DNA of 64,000 nt from Papaver somniferum (GCF_003573695.1 NC_039362.1:14900063-14964062), one strand, 5' to 3'. Counted from the first letter of the stretch, positions 10,141-21,441 are shown. The notes: generated from the letters alone by a model not told the origin. Numbers and translations are program-made.

Positions 10141-13100
10141 ATGGACTGGGAATTCAAAGGGACATCGTGGGGTTTTGGAGAATTTCAGAGAGATAGTAGT
10201 GAACACAGCAATTTCACTACTTCTACTAATACTACTTCTGCTAGTGCTATCAACACTCTTGCTGGGTCATCAAGTAGTGGAGGAGATAATAATAATAATC
10301 ATCTAAAGCAGAAGAATAGAAGTAGAGATAATAATAATTGTTCAGTTGATTTGAAGCTGGGTAGATTAGCTGATTTTGGAGAAGTATATGCAATGAATCA
10401 TAATAAGTGGAATGATCCAAGGTTGACAATGTTCTCAACATCATCTTCATCATCAGCAGCAGCTACAACTTTATCATCAATGAAGAGAGCTAGAAGTTCT
10501 TCTTCAAGTAATGGTGTTCAAGTTCCATCTTGTTTAGTTGATGGGTGTAATGCTGACCTTAGTAAATGTAGAGATTACCATAGGCGTCATAAGGTTTGTG
10601 AAGCTCATTCTAAAACTCCTAAAGTCTTGGTTGCTGGTCAAGAACAAAGGTTTTGCCAACAGTGCAGCAGGTATGATGAACACCAATCCAAATTTTATGT
10701 CTGATTCCTTTATTTCTTGGTTGAATTTTCTTACAATCATTGTTTCTGTGCTTCAAACATGTTTTGAATTGCATATTGTCTTGCTTGATTGTGTTTTTTG
10801 GTTGCATTTGGATACTTAGATGAATGAAAAATTCAAGTGTTAGTAGGAATGATGGGTATTGTCTCATCTTAGGAAACTTTGCTGTGAATTTCCATGTTGT
10901 GGTTGAAATTGTGATTAATGAGATTGTTTTTGGGAGGCATATATTTTATGGTCAAGGTTTTACGAATTCGCCGGTTAATTGCATTCATGGGGATAGTGGT
11001 TTTGTCATTCATGAACTAGGGAAAGCAAGATGCCTCCAGAGTGATGAAAGGTGTTGTAACTTGCAACCATTATAGTCAATTACTGCACTGATTATCCTCT
11101 TAAAAAGTGATTAAAAAACTTCGGTCAATCGATATTTTCTCGTAGTTTTTGGCTTCCTCACATGCACCATTCTGCAGTTGTTGGTGTTGGACGGCAGAGA
11201 TAAGGAATTTTTTTCTTTTCATAAGACACCAAAGAGACAAAGTTTGTAATCAGTAAAGTCCCGAGAACTAAGGATTAGCATCACAAATTTACTAAGTTAT
11301 CTTACCTATCTCCTAATTTCTTATGCACCAGTTCTCTAAGATATGTAGCAGTTGGCACATAGTAAGCTGACAGTTCTGGTTTCAGCAGTTTCCAAAATTA
11401 TCCGTTTTATCTTATCGTGTTAAGAGTTTCATAGTAACCCAAGTAAACTCGGTTATCTTTTTCTGAGATCAATTGCTATCCCATGAGTGTAGAATTTTGT
11501 TTTGCTGTGTGATATAGTCTCTTTCCAGTTTTAAGTTCTTTCTGGTTCCACAAACCTGGTAGACTTCTTCGTAATACTTTGAGCAATACTCTCCAAATAG
11601 TTGCATGCATGTTACATCCTTGTCATTACTTCTCCTATCTTTTTATTCATCATCACTGTTTTCAGTGAAACTCTGGCGATTAGGACTGGACTTGCAAGTT
11701 GCAGAATAATCTTAAATCATTCACCGGTGGCCTTTTACTGTTCAGATTTCTTCTTACTCCACATATCTTGGTCATCTTGTTCACTCCTCTAGCATTTAAA
11801 ATATCCATGAAACAAAGTGGTACAAGTACACTTAAGTCTGGTTTATATTTATTGCTGTTTGCTGCTAAATGTTTTGGGAACTCTACACACAAGCGCCAGT
11901 TTTCCGGTGAACCAAAGGTTGAAATAGGATCTTAAGCCATTACTGTACATCTTTCCAAAATTACTGACGGAAGAACTTCCTTTTCATAGTTAAATTTATG
12001 CAACTAACTGTATGTGTTTTACTACTTCCAGTGCAAAGCATGCATGACCCCATTGGCCCATTTCATTAATTGTGATTAGTACTGTAGGTGTGGTTTGGTT
12101 GCATACTTCTGAGGTGTTGGTGGATCAGATCTTAAACTTCGATGTAAATACTTGTAGGTTCCATTTTTTGGTGGAGTTTGATGAGGTAAAAAGAAGCTGC
12201 AGGAAACGTCTTGATGGGCACAACAAACGTCGGAGGAAGCCTCAGCCTGATCCCTTGTCGGCAAACTCAGTAAATCTGTTCTCTTACCATCAAGGTGTAT
12301 ATACTTTCTCAAAGATTCTCCTTCTCTTAGTTATTACGTTCTTCCTGTTTAATGCTCAAAATCTTGTCAAGTAAAAATTTTGTCTAGCTGGCCAAACTCC
12401 TGCGGTTTGGCCAGAATTGAGTATGCAATATACAAATTTGAACAGTTTATAAATCTAGGTGGCGAATTGCCAAGTTGTATTAGTTCAAATAGTATCACCT
12501 GACTGTACTTGTCTCATATCAAGTCCAACTTTACAATTACCTGTCTGATGTCTTGACCGCTTTTACTTCATACGTGTTCTATTATCTGCATTTTGTTTGT
12601 CAACTTACAAGTATTTTATGTGTTCTATTATCTGCATTTAGTTTGTCAATTACAAGTATTCATTTAACTAACATAATGTTGGTTTTCTGTTTCTAAATTT
12701 ATAGGTACCAGAATATTACCCTTTGCTAATCCGCAAGTATTTCCATCAACTACCGTGACAAGTCCTAGTTGGCACGCTGTAGTAAAAACGGAGGAAGAAA
12801 CAATAACCGACAGCAACCACCTGCAGTCGCACTATGCCAACAGGCAAAACATGTTTCCTGGGTCGTTCTCCCGCACTAACAAGGAAGGGAAGCAATTCCC
12901 ATTTCTGCAGGTCAACGAGCATGGCAACCGAATGGTCCCCGAAGTTTCATCCTGCCAGCCGCTAATCAACAACGTAGCAGCATGTTCAGAAAACATTAGT
13001 AGTACTAGTAGAAAGTTGTTCTCTGACGGGTTAACTCGAGTACTCGATTCTGATTGTGCTCTCTCTCTTCTGTCATCACCCCCGTCTCAGCAACGTTCTG

Positions 13101-13354
13101 GGAGCAGTCTGAGCCATGTGGTGCAGTCTGACTCGATCCCCATGTCTCAGCCATTAGTATCTGACTTGGAGCAGTATAACCAACAAGGCTTAAGCAGGTA
13201 CCACCAATCACAGCAGGGAATGGGTGGTGAGACCATTGGTTCAGTTTTAGTTTCTCATGCCACCGACGCCGAGCTAAATTGCCAAGGTCTGTTTCATATG
13301 GGTCCTAATGGCAATGGGTCATCCCAAAATGGGATTCCTTTCTCTTGGGAGTAG
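10141..13354 (+). CDS. SPL13-like: SBP-box transcription factor, SPL13-like (3 coding exons)
   Basis: Coding exons are 10141-10670, 12158-12294 and 12705-13354 (stop TAG), with GT/AG junctions, giving 438 aa. The N-terminus begins [15 protein letters not shown] and has a [14 protein letters not shown] block, as in AtSPL13-type proteins. The SBP domain covers about residues 129-205. Finger 1 uses C131, C136, C153 and H156; finger 2 uses C172, C175, H179 and C191. A bipartite nuclear signal (KRSCRKR...KRRRK) overlaps the second finger. The first intron splits the domain after CQQCS, the conserved position for SBP genes. The C-terminal half is Ser/Gln-rich and encodes CALSLLSS over the miR156 site. 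SBP proteins bind GTAC-core DNA in the nucleus and control phase change and shoot/flower architecture. The frame is intact and probably functional. Residue 180-182 (FLV) replaces the more usual (V/L)L(S/E). Orthology to SPL13 as against SPL16/18 relatives is judged from the start motif only. Confidence 0.93.
10671..12157 (+). other. Large intron 1 of the SPL13-like gene
   Basis: A 1487-bp intron from GTATGATG to CTTGTAG. It holds no recognisable inserted element, and short ORFs inside lack domain-like content. Intron 2 (12295-12704, 410 bp) contains a local ~45-bp tandem duplication (TCTATTATCTGCATTT... near 12577-12660). Confidence 0.8.
13056..13075 (+). promoter_or_regulatory. miR156/157 target site in SPL exon 3
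   Basis: GTGCTCTCTCTCTTCTGTCA is complementary to canonical miR156 with one mismatch (site position 7, T where the perfect complement has A), the usual form in plant SPL transcripts. It lies in frame over the codons for ALSLLSS. Expected effect: transcript cleavage or translational repression while miR156 is high (juvenile phase). Confidence 0.92.
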
Positions 13355-13847
13355 GTTAGACAAGGTAATAATAATCCTTACTCTTTACCATGTTCTTACT
13401 GTGATTTAGATTGTATTAATGATCTTCAAAGAGATTTTCTTTGCTCTCCGTCGCAACTGTAGAAGATTGGAGCTCCTAAATGTTTATGCCTTAGTAGTAT
13501 ATATATCATATATTTAATTTTATGTTCTGCATTTCTTCAAAGATTTTCTGCTTGATTTCTAGTATAAGCATATCTCATCAATATACAAGCATACAATGAC
13601 AATCATGCAGGCATCGTCTGCAAGCTTGTCAGGTTCATTATTTTCATACCACTATTTTCTGCAAAATATTGGAATCTCAGACATGGCGAAGTGCAAGTAC
13701 CAACAAAACGTCAGTTAGTACCAATCTAAGCGTGTCCAGGGAGCATATAAAACAGCATTCAGGAGTTTTTAAAATAAAAAGTGAAATTGTGCAGAATAAT
13801 TTTAAGTTAAATGAAATTTAAGTAAAACCAAATTCGCATACCAATTC
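13355..13847 (+). other. 3' flank/UTR of the SPL13-like gene
   Basis: AT-rich sequence after the stop codon. A GTAATA donor-like site at 13365 and a CATGCAG acceptor-like site near 13610 leave open a 3' UTR intron. No clear polyadenylation signal was identified. Confidence 0.35.
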
Positions 13848-14400
13848 TCATCTAATATAGATAGAGAAATTAATCAAAATTAAAAGACGCGCTTTTGCAC
13901 CAAACCACACTGCAGAATGTCCATTTCCGTTTACCTGGAGTACATCGAATCCCTCTACGCAACACACAGGTAAGCAAAGATAAGGCTTTTCTGGAGATGG
14001 GCAACGAGGCTGAAAAACGACTTGCTCTGTTTTGGCCCAAGTAAAAGCGAGTAACATAAGTCATATTCGTCGAGAGAAGTATCAAACACCAAATCAAGTA
14101 TTAAAAGATTAGGTAGAAGTTGGAGTTAATGTGATATTGGCGCGGCTCAATCATATAAAAGTATCCAACTCATTGGGAGCTTTGATCTCATTGAGTCGTT
14201 CCAACATCTCATTTAGTGAAACGATACCTCATTTAAGTTTCAGCACGCCTCTTCAGCGAGTATCCAACAGTACATCCTGGCGATCCATTAGCAGTCCGCT
14301 AGCTGCTAGCATATCCTGGTCCAAACCGGAAGAGGAAGAGATAGTGGATGGCGGTAGCCTCTGTTGGCCAGCATGTAAGTGCATGGTGCATACATGCATG
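13848..14400 (-). other. Minus-strand coding-like fragments, unidentified
   Basis: Two stretches look like decayed or exonic coding on the minus strand. Around 14345-14270 a frame gives STISSSSGLDQDMLAAS then GLLMDRQDVLLDTR and a stop, with another piece (NEMLERLNEIKAPNELDTF) to about 14150 in the same general region. Around 14040-13860 a second frame is open for about 69 residues (QVVFQPRCPSPEKPYLCLP...). I do not recognise the family. They may be exons of a small gene or relics; the composition is less biased than in the neighbouring repeats. Confidence 0.25.
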
Positions 14401-14984
14401 GATAATCAATCTGTTGAATCAAGAAGGTGCAGAAAAGAAGAGATACATATATATATATATATAGATCACGCATCAGAAGGAGAAGCCAGAGGATGAATGG
14501 CCTTCATATGCCTGCCCTGCAGAGTTGTGAGATTTTTTTAGGATTTGAGAATCAGCCGGCCCTTAAGAAGAAAAGGTAAATGAGAATGGTTGAGATGTCT
14601 AAATCTTTGGCATAGTTTAGACTTTAAGAAGAGACATTTTGTTATTAATTGCTAGATATTGTTTTTTACGTAGCAGTTGATGTCTTATATATAGATCCGC
14701 CAGCTTTATGAGTTGTGAAAATGTTGACGATAATGAGCAGAAACACAAAGGAACAACCAATTTTAGCCGGCTACAACGCGGCATATGAGCGTAACAGCTT
14801 CATATTTATTGGTGAAGTGTGCCAGTACATCATGACTGGACACAAGAGCGTCTCATGTTGTGTGGTGCCAGAGAATTAAGCGTGATATATGTAGTGCGCT
14901 TTTGACATCAGGGGATGCACTGAAAAACAAAATGTTATGTAGTGCCAGAGAAGCCGCTTACAAGATCCACACATAATTTCCTTA
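14401..14984. other. Intergenic with AT microsatellite
   Basis: A short (AT)n run lies at about 14446-14462. Otherwise no feature is seen. Confidence 0.4.
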
Positions 14985-15420
14985 CTCACCCACCTGCTCT
15001 CAGCTAACATACTTAGTAGCTTTAAATCCATCATATTAAAATTTGGATGGGTAGATGGGTATCCCACCTTACCCTTTGTAGCATTTACATGTTTTTAAGG
15101 GTATCATTTTAGTCTTTTTTAGCTTACATTTCATATGATTTCCATGATTGTTTTATTTTTAGTCCTTAACAATTTAGCTTACATATGAAAATATAGAAAT
15201 ATATTTACCTTTAAAAATTATTGGGATCATTACCAGTGGAGGGTGAAAATTGCAATTTTGCGAGTTTCACCCATCGCGTCTGACCTTTTTTGTGGGTGAA
15301 AATTACATTCCCTCCAATCACTTCTGACGTTCACTATATGCAGGGAAAACGAGATTTTCACCAATCTTGAGAGGATTGCATTATCATGATCCCTTAAGAC
15401 AGGCCAGATTTGCATTCAGA
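14985..15420. repeat. Dispersed repeat, copy 1 (partner at 60540-61335)
   Basis: Blocks shared in the same order with 60540-61335: CTCAGCTAACATACTTAGTAG, TTAAATCCATCA(T/A)ATTAAAA, GATATCCCACC-like, AGCTTAC(A)TTTCATATGATTT, ATTGGGATC(A/C)TTACC, GAGTTTCACCCA, CCTCCAATCAC(T/G)TCTGACGTT and TTGCATTATCATGAT(C/A). No ORF or termini are evident; probably a degraded element or an old duplication. Confidence 0.6.
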
Positions 15421-15489
15421 GATGCAAATATCAAAAGGCAAATACGCATGCGTCAAACATAGTCAGACTCTAAATTTAGTTTCGATAGG

Positions 15490-16433
15490 TAGGCCTGTCA
15501 ACGGCACTTAACGTAACAAATAATGGCTCTGCCGCTACCGTTACCGTTTAAATTAGCGGTTAACCGTTATCCGTTAAATGTCGACGGAATTGTAAAATCC
15601 AAAACCATTGCCGTTACGTCGGACTTATCGGCTAACGGTTAATTTTTCGGTATTAACCGGTATGATAATGAACTCACATTGTTGCAGGAGAAACAAGAAC
15701 AGATTTACTAGCAGAATGCAAGAACCTGAGATTGAATTCCCTGTAGGTATCAAATTAACAAAACCCAACTAAGAATCCATGAAAGAAGAAGATTAGAAGA
15801 ACCCAGAGATGAAGAATAGAAGAAGATGATGATCAAGTACTTACGTTTTTGCAGGAAAAGAAACAAGAAGAGGTGGTTTGTGTTGAATTCTTCTTCCATG
15901 GCAAGAAGAAGGGAAATGCAAGAACTCGGGTCGTGTTGTTTGATGATTCATTGACATCAACATTTTGTTTTCTTCTTCTTCTTCAATGGAGTGATTGTTT
16001 TTGCTTTGGGTCTGTAAAACTGAATGCATGGGTTTTTGATTCGTTCATCTGGCTTTTATAAGTGAAGGGAAATCAAGAATCAAGAAAAACTGAAAATTTT
16101 GAGTTCTGGACCGACTCTATAATGACCATTGGATCATTCTACAGTCTGTTATGATCTAGAACACTGTGCTTATGACACGTTTAGCCCCTAGCTCTGACTA
16201 AGGGGAGAACCAAATTTACAGAAAATTAACAACGCAATTGGATGCTCCTCTTTAGCGGTTAACGGAACTAAGGCTAACGGAAATAGGTCTTTTGTTGCCG
16301 TCACCGTCGGATAAAATTAACCGCTACATTATCGGTAACGGATAACGGATAACGGATATAATGGAACTAAACGTAACGGCAACCGGGTAATCGGATTCGG
16401 CTAACGGTTAACGGATTTCCATTGACAGGCCTA
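15490..16433. mobile_element. Non-autonomous hAT-type element with perfect 8-bp target duplication
   Basis: Terminal inverted repeats TAGGCCTGTCAA / TTGACAGGCCTA bound 944 bp, and TCGATAGG stands directly outside both ends (15482-15489 and 16434-16441). The 8-bp duplication and the ends fit the hAT superfamily. Subterminal zones carry many AACGGTTAACGG-type motifs on both strands. The middle (about 15680-16080) is unlike the ends: purine-rich with AAGAAGAAG runs and a 70-codon open frame that does not resemble a transposase. The perfect duplication suggests a fairly recent insertion. Confidence 0.85.
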
Positions 16434-16506
16434 TCGATAGGCACAACTGACGTTGTTATTATATTCACAAAAAATTCACTGCCAACAAGCCAGGGAATTA
16501 TAGCTA

Positions 16507-16935
16507 TTATTCATCACAAGATAATTTTTCATGGCCAGACATGAATCCTCCATCCCTAGGATGCTCAACGCTGTTGTCATCCTCGCAATAAAGGCAGCCA
16601 TTGTTTTTATCTCATGCAAGACGAATTCATAGAGTTGCCAACACAAGTAGTTATAAATCATAATAGAGATCTCCGATTGACAAAAATATCAATTAGCAAG
16701 CAAAACAATCTAATAGTAGCAGTAAGACACGAATGAAACCCTACATGTTAAATACAAACCTGAAATTGATTTTTTTGGCCCCATGCGTTTGCAACACTCG
16801 ACATGACGAACCGTTTTGATAGTTCTCAGTTCAGCAAAAAACATCTCCTCTGGAGCATCAGCAACATCAGTCTTTCTAGCCGTGAAGTCGACATGGTGAA
16901 GAAAGCCTCTCCCAATATACGCATTTGAAAGGTAA
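16507..16935 (-). pseudogene. DUF3615-like protein, C-terminal gene fragment
   Basis: Two minus-strand exon-like pieces. Upstream (16935-16760): NAYIGRGFLHHVDFTARK, then EEMFFAELRTIKTVRHVECCKR, ending in a plausible GT donor (CAG|GTTTGT). Downstream (about 16600-16507): CLYCEDDNSVEHPRDGGF and a stop at 16507. The order H-(V)-(D/N)F-x-A, then FFAEL, a CC pair, and finally C-x-x-C with (V)xHP-x-x-x-(F) fits the plant DUF3615 domain; its function is unknown. The middle (16610-16670, TTCVGNSMNSSC) may be another part, but splice sites are not clean. The piece stops exactly where retroelement A debris begins, so its 5' part is missing. Confidence 0.5.
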
Positions 16936-17091
16936 CCTTACAACCTTTGGTATCATTAGAGTACTTGGAAGGACGAAGATTTCAAGGAACGTCGAAGATT
17001 AGACTATGGAATAGGAGCCACTAAAGTTTATATTTTTTTGTATTCCATATGTAATAATAGTTTTGTCACTAAAATTGAAAAAGGGGGAGAT
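16936..17091 (+). mobile_element. Stub of a second copia-type copy (3' internal end)
   Basis: Sequence from ACCTTACAACCTTTGG to the polypurine AAAGGGGGAGAT matches 23491-23646, the 3' internal end of element A, and leads directly into the LTR at 17092. An element copy once lay here; only its last 155 bp remain, sharing the following LTR. Confidence 0.8.
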
Positions 17092-19515
17092 TGTTAGAGC
17101 ATAGCTCGATCAACCTCGCATGCGTTGCTATATCAAGCATGTTTGTCAATGTTAGTGATCAAAACTATAAAGTCTTGATTTCTATCCTATTAGCTAAGTC
17201 TCGGACTAGGATAGGAAAAGTGTAGTTGAGCTCAAGGACTTCATGGTGATTCAACGACAACGACGAAGATCTACACCAAGGAACCGTGGAACTTCATCAA
17301 CAAAAAGGTATGTGAAGAGTTGAACTTATCTATCACTCGAAAGTCTATCTATTCTTCTCCTACTTCTTATGAGACAAAAGTCGTATGCTATATGGACTAG
17401 ATCATATACACTTGGTATTTCGAGCCAAGTATTCATTGCTTATCTTTTACTCGAAATCATGTGTTGGTAAAACGTTTCGCTTTGATCAGGTTTATCTTCA
17501 CCTAGTGACGAAAGTCATGAAAGTTTCAATCACTTTGGAAATTGCTCTGACGAGAAAGGTTTGTTGTTCTTCACGACTGAATATCGCCCTCTGAGAATAT
17601 TTCAATGATTGAAATGAGAGTTTAGATTATATAACCATGTATTCCTTGAACCGAAGTCTTCGAACTTTGTTGATCAAGAGAAATCGATAGGATTGTGGAA
17701 TTGGCTTGCCAAGTCCGCGAACTCAGTATGCAGACCCAGTCCACGAACTGAAGGAAGTTCTCGACGGAGAATTTCTGATGAGATTTCCAAAACTCGTTTG
17801 TGTACTACGTCCGCGAACCCAGTCCACGAACTGGCGGAAGTTCTCGACCCGAGAATTTCTGCTGAGTTTGGAAAACTCAACCGATTAACTTAAGTCCGCG
17901 AACTTGTTTGTGAACTTAAGAGGTTATGATCTAAAGATGTGCTCTGAACATGAAACATTAATTATTAAGGAATGATTTATGCAAACCGTGGCTGTAATTT
18001 TCATGAGCCGATTCGAATCGAATCGAATCATCTTTGCTTCAATTGTGTCTTGTGTAGTTACATAAGATCTCATAACAATTGAACAACTTTTAACTAGTTC
18101 ATTTGAGTCAATTGAACTAGTTATGGTGAAGAAGAACATGATTAAAATGATATGCTCATATGGTTGACCTTTTGGGTTATCATGTTGAACCAACGTATGT
18201 GTACTCGTTTGGGCATGGTTTTCTCAAACCCAGTAAACGTGTATACAAGTGTGTGTGATAATCTATGTCGTTCGATCTAACGGTTGAGAGATATTGGCTT
18301 GAATCTAAATCAGGTTTTCATCTAACGGTGGATAGAGTTTGCTTTGTACCTAAGGAAAAAACCTGATTTGAAAAGCTATATATAGGAGACTTCTAGATAG
18401 AGCAAAAAATAGTCCCCACACGTTTGTGTGCACCTAGTGCGCACGCTAGAGTCGATCTCCATTAACTCTTGAGTTTCTTCTCTAAACTCGAGTTAACGAC
18501 TTAAAGACTTCACTGGGATTGTGAAGCCAGACCGATACTACTTTTATTGTAGTTGTATGATCTGATCTTGCATCTTCTATCGTACGAGCACAATCTGTGA
18601 TTGGCTTGAGATCGTGAGAGTTCTCCGATAGGAAAGATAAAGAAGTCACAAACATCTTCGTCTCACTGTTTGTGATTCCTCGACAATCCGCTTGTGTAGT
18701 CAGGAAGGATTGTAGAGAGGTAATTGATTAATCTAGGTTGTTCTTTGGGAATATAAGACCGGATTATCAATTGGTTCATGTTACCTTGATTTTATATCTA
18801 AAGACGGAACAAAACCTAGGGTTTATCTGTGGGAGACAGATTTATCCTTTCGATAGACTTTTCTGTGTTGAGACAGATTCGTTTATTATCAAGTCTGTGA
18901 TTTTGGGTTGCAGCAACTCTTAGTTGTGGGTGAGATCAGCTAAGGGAATCAAGTACGCAGTGTCCTGCTGGGATCAGAGGCGTAGGAGTACAACTGTACC
19001 TTGTATCAGTAGGAGATTGGTAGAGGTTCAACTATAGATCAGTCCGAAGTTAGTTTGCAGTAGGCTAGTGTCTTTAGTGGATTAATAAAGTGTGTATTCA
19101 ATCTGGACTAGGTCCTGGGGTTTTTATGCATTTGCGGTTTCCTCGTTAACAAAACTTCTGGTGTCTATGTTATTTCTTTTCCGCATTATATTTTATATAA
19201 TAGAAATAATACAGATTGTGCGTTAAGATCATCAACTTCTCTAATCCAACCTTTGGTTGTTGATTGTAGTTGATTGATCCTCGGACATTGGTCTTTGGTA
19301 TCGTCCAAGTTATCTCTCTTTGATAAAGACTCGCAGATTTCTATTTGCTTGAGTAAAGATCAAATCGAGAGATTGAGATAATAACTCCTTGAGATACTTT
19401 TTATCTAGATTGAGTCTGATTGTCTAGTTGATTCTCTAGCAAAGTATTTCGGAGTTAGTCCATACATATTGCTAAACGAAATATTGGGTGTTGTTGTTAG
19501 ACCCCCGCTTTTTTA
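17092..19515 (+). repeat. Left LTR of element A
   Basis: Begins TGTTAGAGCATAGCTCG; ends at a CCCCCGC(T)n A boundary just before the primer site (final CA mutated to TA). About 2424 bp. An internal block (17705-17905) contains repeated GTCCGCGAACT and GGAAGTTCTCGAC modules. It is homologous throughout to 23647-26044 and, more distantly, to the LTRs of B and C. Confidence 0.85.
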
Positions 19516-19517
19516 AT

Positions 19518-19529
19518 TGGTATCAGAGC
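19518..19529 (+). other. Primer-binding site, initiator Met-tRNA
   Basis: TGGTATCAGAGC, complementary to the 3' end of plant initiator Met-tRNA without the added CCA context, lies two bases inside the left LTR. This is the usual Copia primer site. Confidence 0.9.
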
Positions 19530-19581
19530 AGGCAAACACGTTAAGGACCTCATCAGTCCGTGTTTGTAGCGATCTGACTTT

Positions 19582-20712
19582 ATGGACAGAAGTGCCATCT
19601 CTGTTAATGTACCACCAGTCCTTGATGGATCAAACTATCTATGGTGGAAAGTTGTTATGCGCACATTTCTTCAATTGCGTGACTTTCAATCATGGATATG
19701 TGTTGTGAATGTCTATGCGACTCCCATTGTTATGGAAAGAGATGTTGTTGTACCAAAAGATTTATGTATGTACAATACTGCCGAGTTAGTTGCTGCAAGG
19801 CAAAACTCCGACGGGTTGAATGCTATCATATATGCCATTTCCCCAAGTCTTCAACACCATGTGTCTAATTGCACTGGGTCTAAAGATGCTTGGGATATCT
19901 TAGAAACCGTATTTGAAGGAAACTCCAGTGAAAAGGAAGCTAGGCTTCAAAACCTTAATTCCGATTGGGAGAACCTTCGTATGGCAGATGAAGAAACATT
20001 TGATGAGTTTAATCACAAAGTGTCTGAAATTGTTAATGCATCTTTTGCATTGGGTAAGACTATTCCTGAAAAGGACATTGTGATGAGAATTCTCAGATCA
20101 CTGCCATCTAAATACGAATCTAAGAAGCATGCCATCGTTGAGGGGAATAACCTCAATAATCTCTCCAGAAACACCTTGGTTGGGAAGCTAAAGATCTTTG
20201 ACCATGAGAATACATACAAAGTCGGTAAGGATATTGCATTTAAAGCACAGAAGAGCACTAAATTACTTGCCAAAGGTAAAAGTCTTCATGTCTCTGAGGA
20301 TGATCAGCTTGAGAATGATTTTTCAGATGAAGACCTTGACAAGTCGGTCTCCTTGATCACAAGACAGTTTAGGGATCTTTTGTTGAAGAGAAGTAAACGG
20401 TTTTCAAGAGACAAACCTAGGTCATCAGACAAACCTCACGGTCGCGTACCCCCTAAAAACAGGGATGCTGACGAGGCTGATGATGAGGACATGCCTCAGT
20501 GCTTTAAGTGTAAGGTTTTTGGCCATTTTTCTAACGAATACCCAAATCGTAGAAAATACATTGGAAACAAAGGTCTAGCTGTAACACTTGATGAAATGTC
20601 TGAAACCTATGATTACGATGAAGATAGGAAATCAAGTGTAGGGCTTCTTGGTGAAAACATCGATTTTGATACTTGTAGCAATACATATATCAACCTCAAT
20701 GGGTTCAGGTAA
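19582..20712 (+). CDS. gag: Gag-like protein of element A (UBN2 type, with mutated zinc knuckle)
   Basis: 376 codons starting 53 bp after the primer site. The first 60 residues (PPVLDGSNYLWWKVVMRTFL) are the conserved gag start of plant Copia elements; a DAWDIL block and the REFL-like region up to LPSKYESKK follow the UBN2 pattern. An acidic and basic linker leads to a CCHC-like knuckle, CFKCKVFGHFSNEY, whose last Cys is replaced by Tyr. A LLGENIDFD stretch follows, then a stop. No protease or polymerase frame follows. The protein would package RNA; whether it is active is unknown. The open frame suggests a moderately young copy. Confidence 0.85.
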   Translation: MDRSAISVNVPPVLDGSNYLWWKVVMRTFLQLRDFQSWICVVNVYATPIVMERDVVVPKDLCMYNTAELVAARQNSDGLNAIIYAISPSLQHHVSNCTGSKDAWDILETVFEGNSSEKEARLQNLNSDWENLRMADEETFDEFNHKVSEIVNASFALGKTIPEKDIVMRILRSLPSKYESKKHAIVEGNNLNNLSRNTLVGKLKIFDHENTYKVGKDIAFKAQKSTKLLAKGKSLHVSEDDQLENDFSDEDLDKSVSLITRQFRDLLLKRSKRFSRDKPRSSDKPHGRVPPKNRDADEADDEDMPQCFKCKVFGHFSNEYPNRRKYIGNKGLAVTLDEMSETYDYDEDRKSSVGLLGENIDFDTCSNTYINLNGFR

Positions 20713-20790
20713 GAAGAAAACCAAATCAAGCTGGGAGATTCGATTGATTTATCCTATGGAAACTCTGATCGTGATGTTTCAAGATCTACT

Positions 20791-21144
20791 ATGTGTTTAA
20801 CTGCTGTCACACCACAGATGCCTGAATATTATCCAAGATTGACGTGCTCGTTTTGTTCGATGAAGGGTCACGAACTATCAAGATGTTACAAGTACAAGCA
20901 TCAAATGAGGCACGCTAACAAACTTCAACGAAGAGCAGATCGACTAGCAAGAAAGTTAGAACTTGCTCAGAAGACCGCCAAGGTATGTAGGATCTTATCT
21001 TCATCAAAGAAGTTGGTTTCCAGGGATAAAATTAGACCATTCGAAAAGAAAGTATGGTCAAATCGTTTTGATAGACAGAATCCTGAAGATTCATCTCTTG
21101 AGGAAAGTGGTGGACAAATTGTTGTTCATTACAGCATAAATTAA
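20791..21144 (+). CDS. Second zinc-knuckle ORF of element A
   Basis: 117 codons. Near the start lies an intact C-x2-C-x4-H-x4-C knuckle (CSFCSMKGHELSRC), followed by a very basic helical stretch (LQRRADRLARKLELAQK). It may be the second half of the gag reading frame, separated from ORF 1 by a stop at 20710 and a 78-bp gap, because some SIRE-like gags carry two knuckle regions. It is a likely nucleic-acid binder. The ATG used is the first in the open frame and may not be a true start. Confidence 0.55.
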   Translation: MCLTAVTPQMPEYYPRLTCSFCSMKGHELSRCYKYKHQMRHANKLQRRADRLARKLELAQKTAKVCRILSSSKKLVSRDKIRPFEKKVWSNRFDRQNPEDSSLEESGGQIVVHYSIN

Positions 21145-21441
21145 TTGTGTTGTTTTGCAAATCTTGTCTCATGTGCCTGATCGAAAGAGACAAGATCACA
21201 AACATGCAGGCTTGTAGAAAAGTTTTCTTTAGGGTTGTTGTTTTTGTCTATCAAACAAAAGGGTTATTATCGACAATTCTACTCTTTATAGGGTTTTAGA
21301 GTTGAACGACCACGAACCTGTTTATAGGTTTCGAACCCTACATTCTTTTTTACTTCCTGATATTCTTTTTGTCTCTAGACCTAATGAGATTGTGAATTCC
21401 ATCCACGAAAATCAGTTGTTTATAACTGTTCTCAAAGTATC

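Noticed and set aside
10538..12374. Open frames inside SPL intron 1 and overlapping exon 2
   Set aside because: The splice junctions and conserved SBP domain fix the true frame; these are intronic or shifted readings.
17385..18193. Open frames of 60-90 codons inside the LTR of element A (also 24252-24896, 41149-41340)
   Set aside because: They lie in LTRs, differ between copies and show no conserved protein; chance frames.
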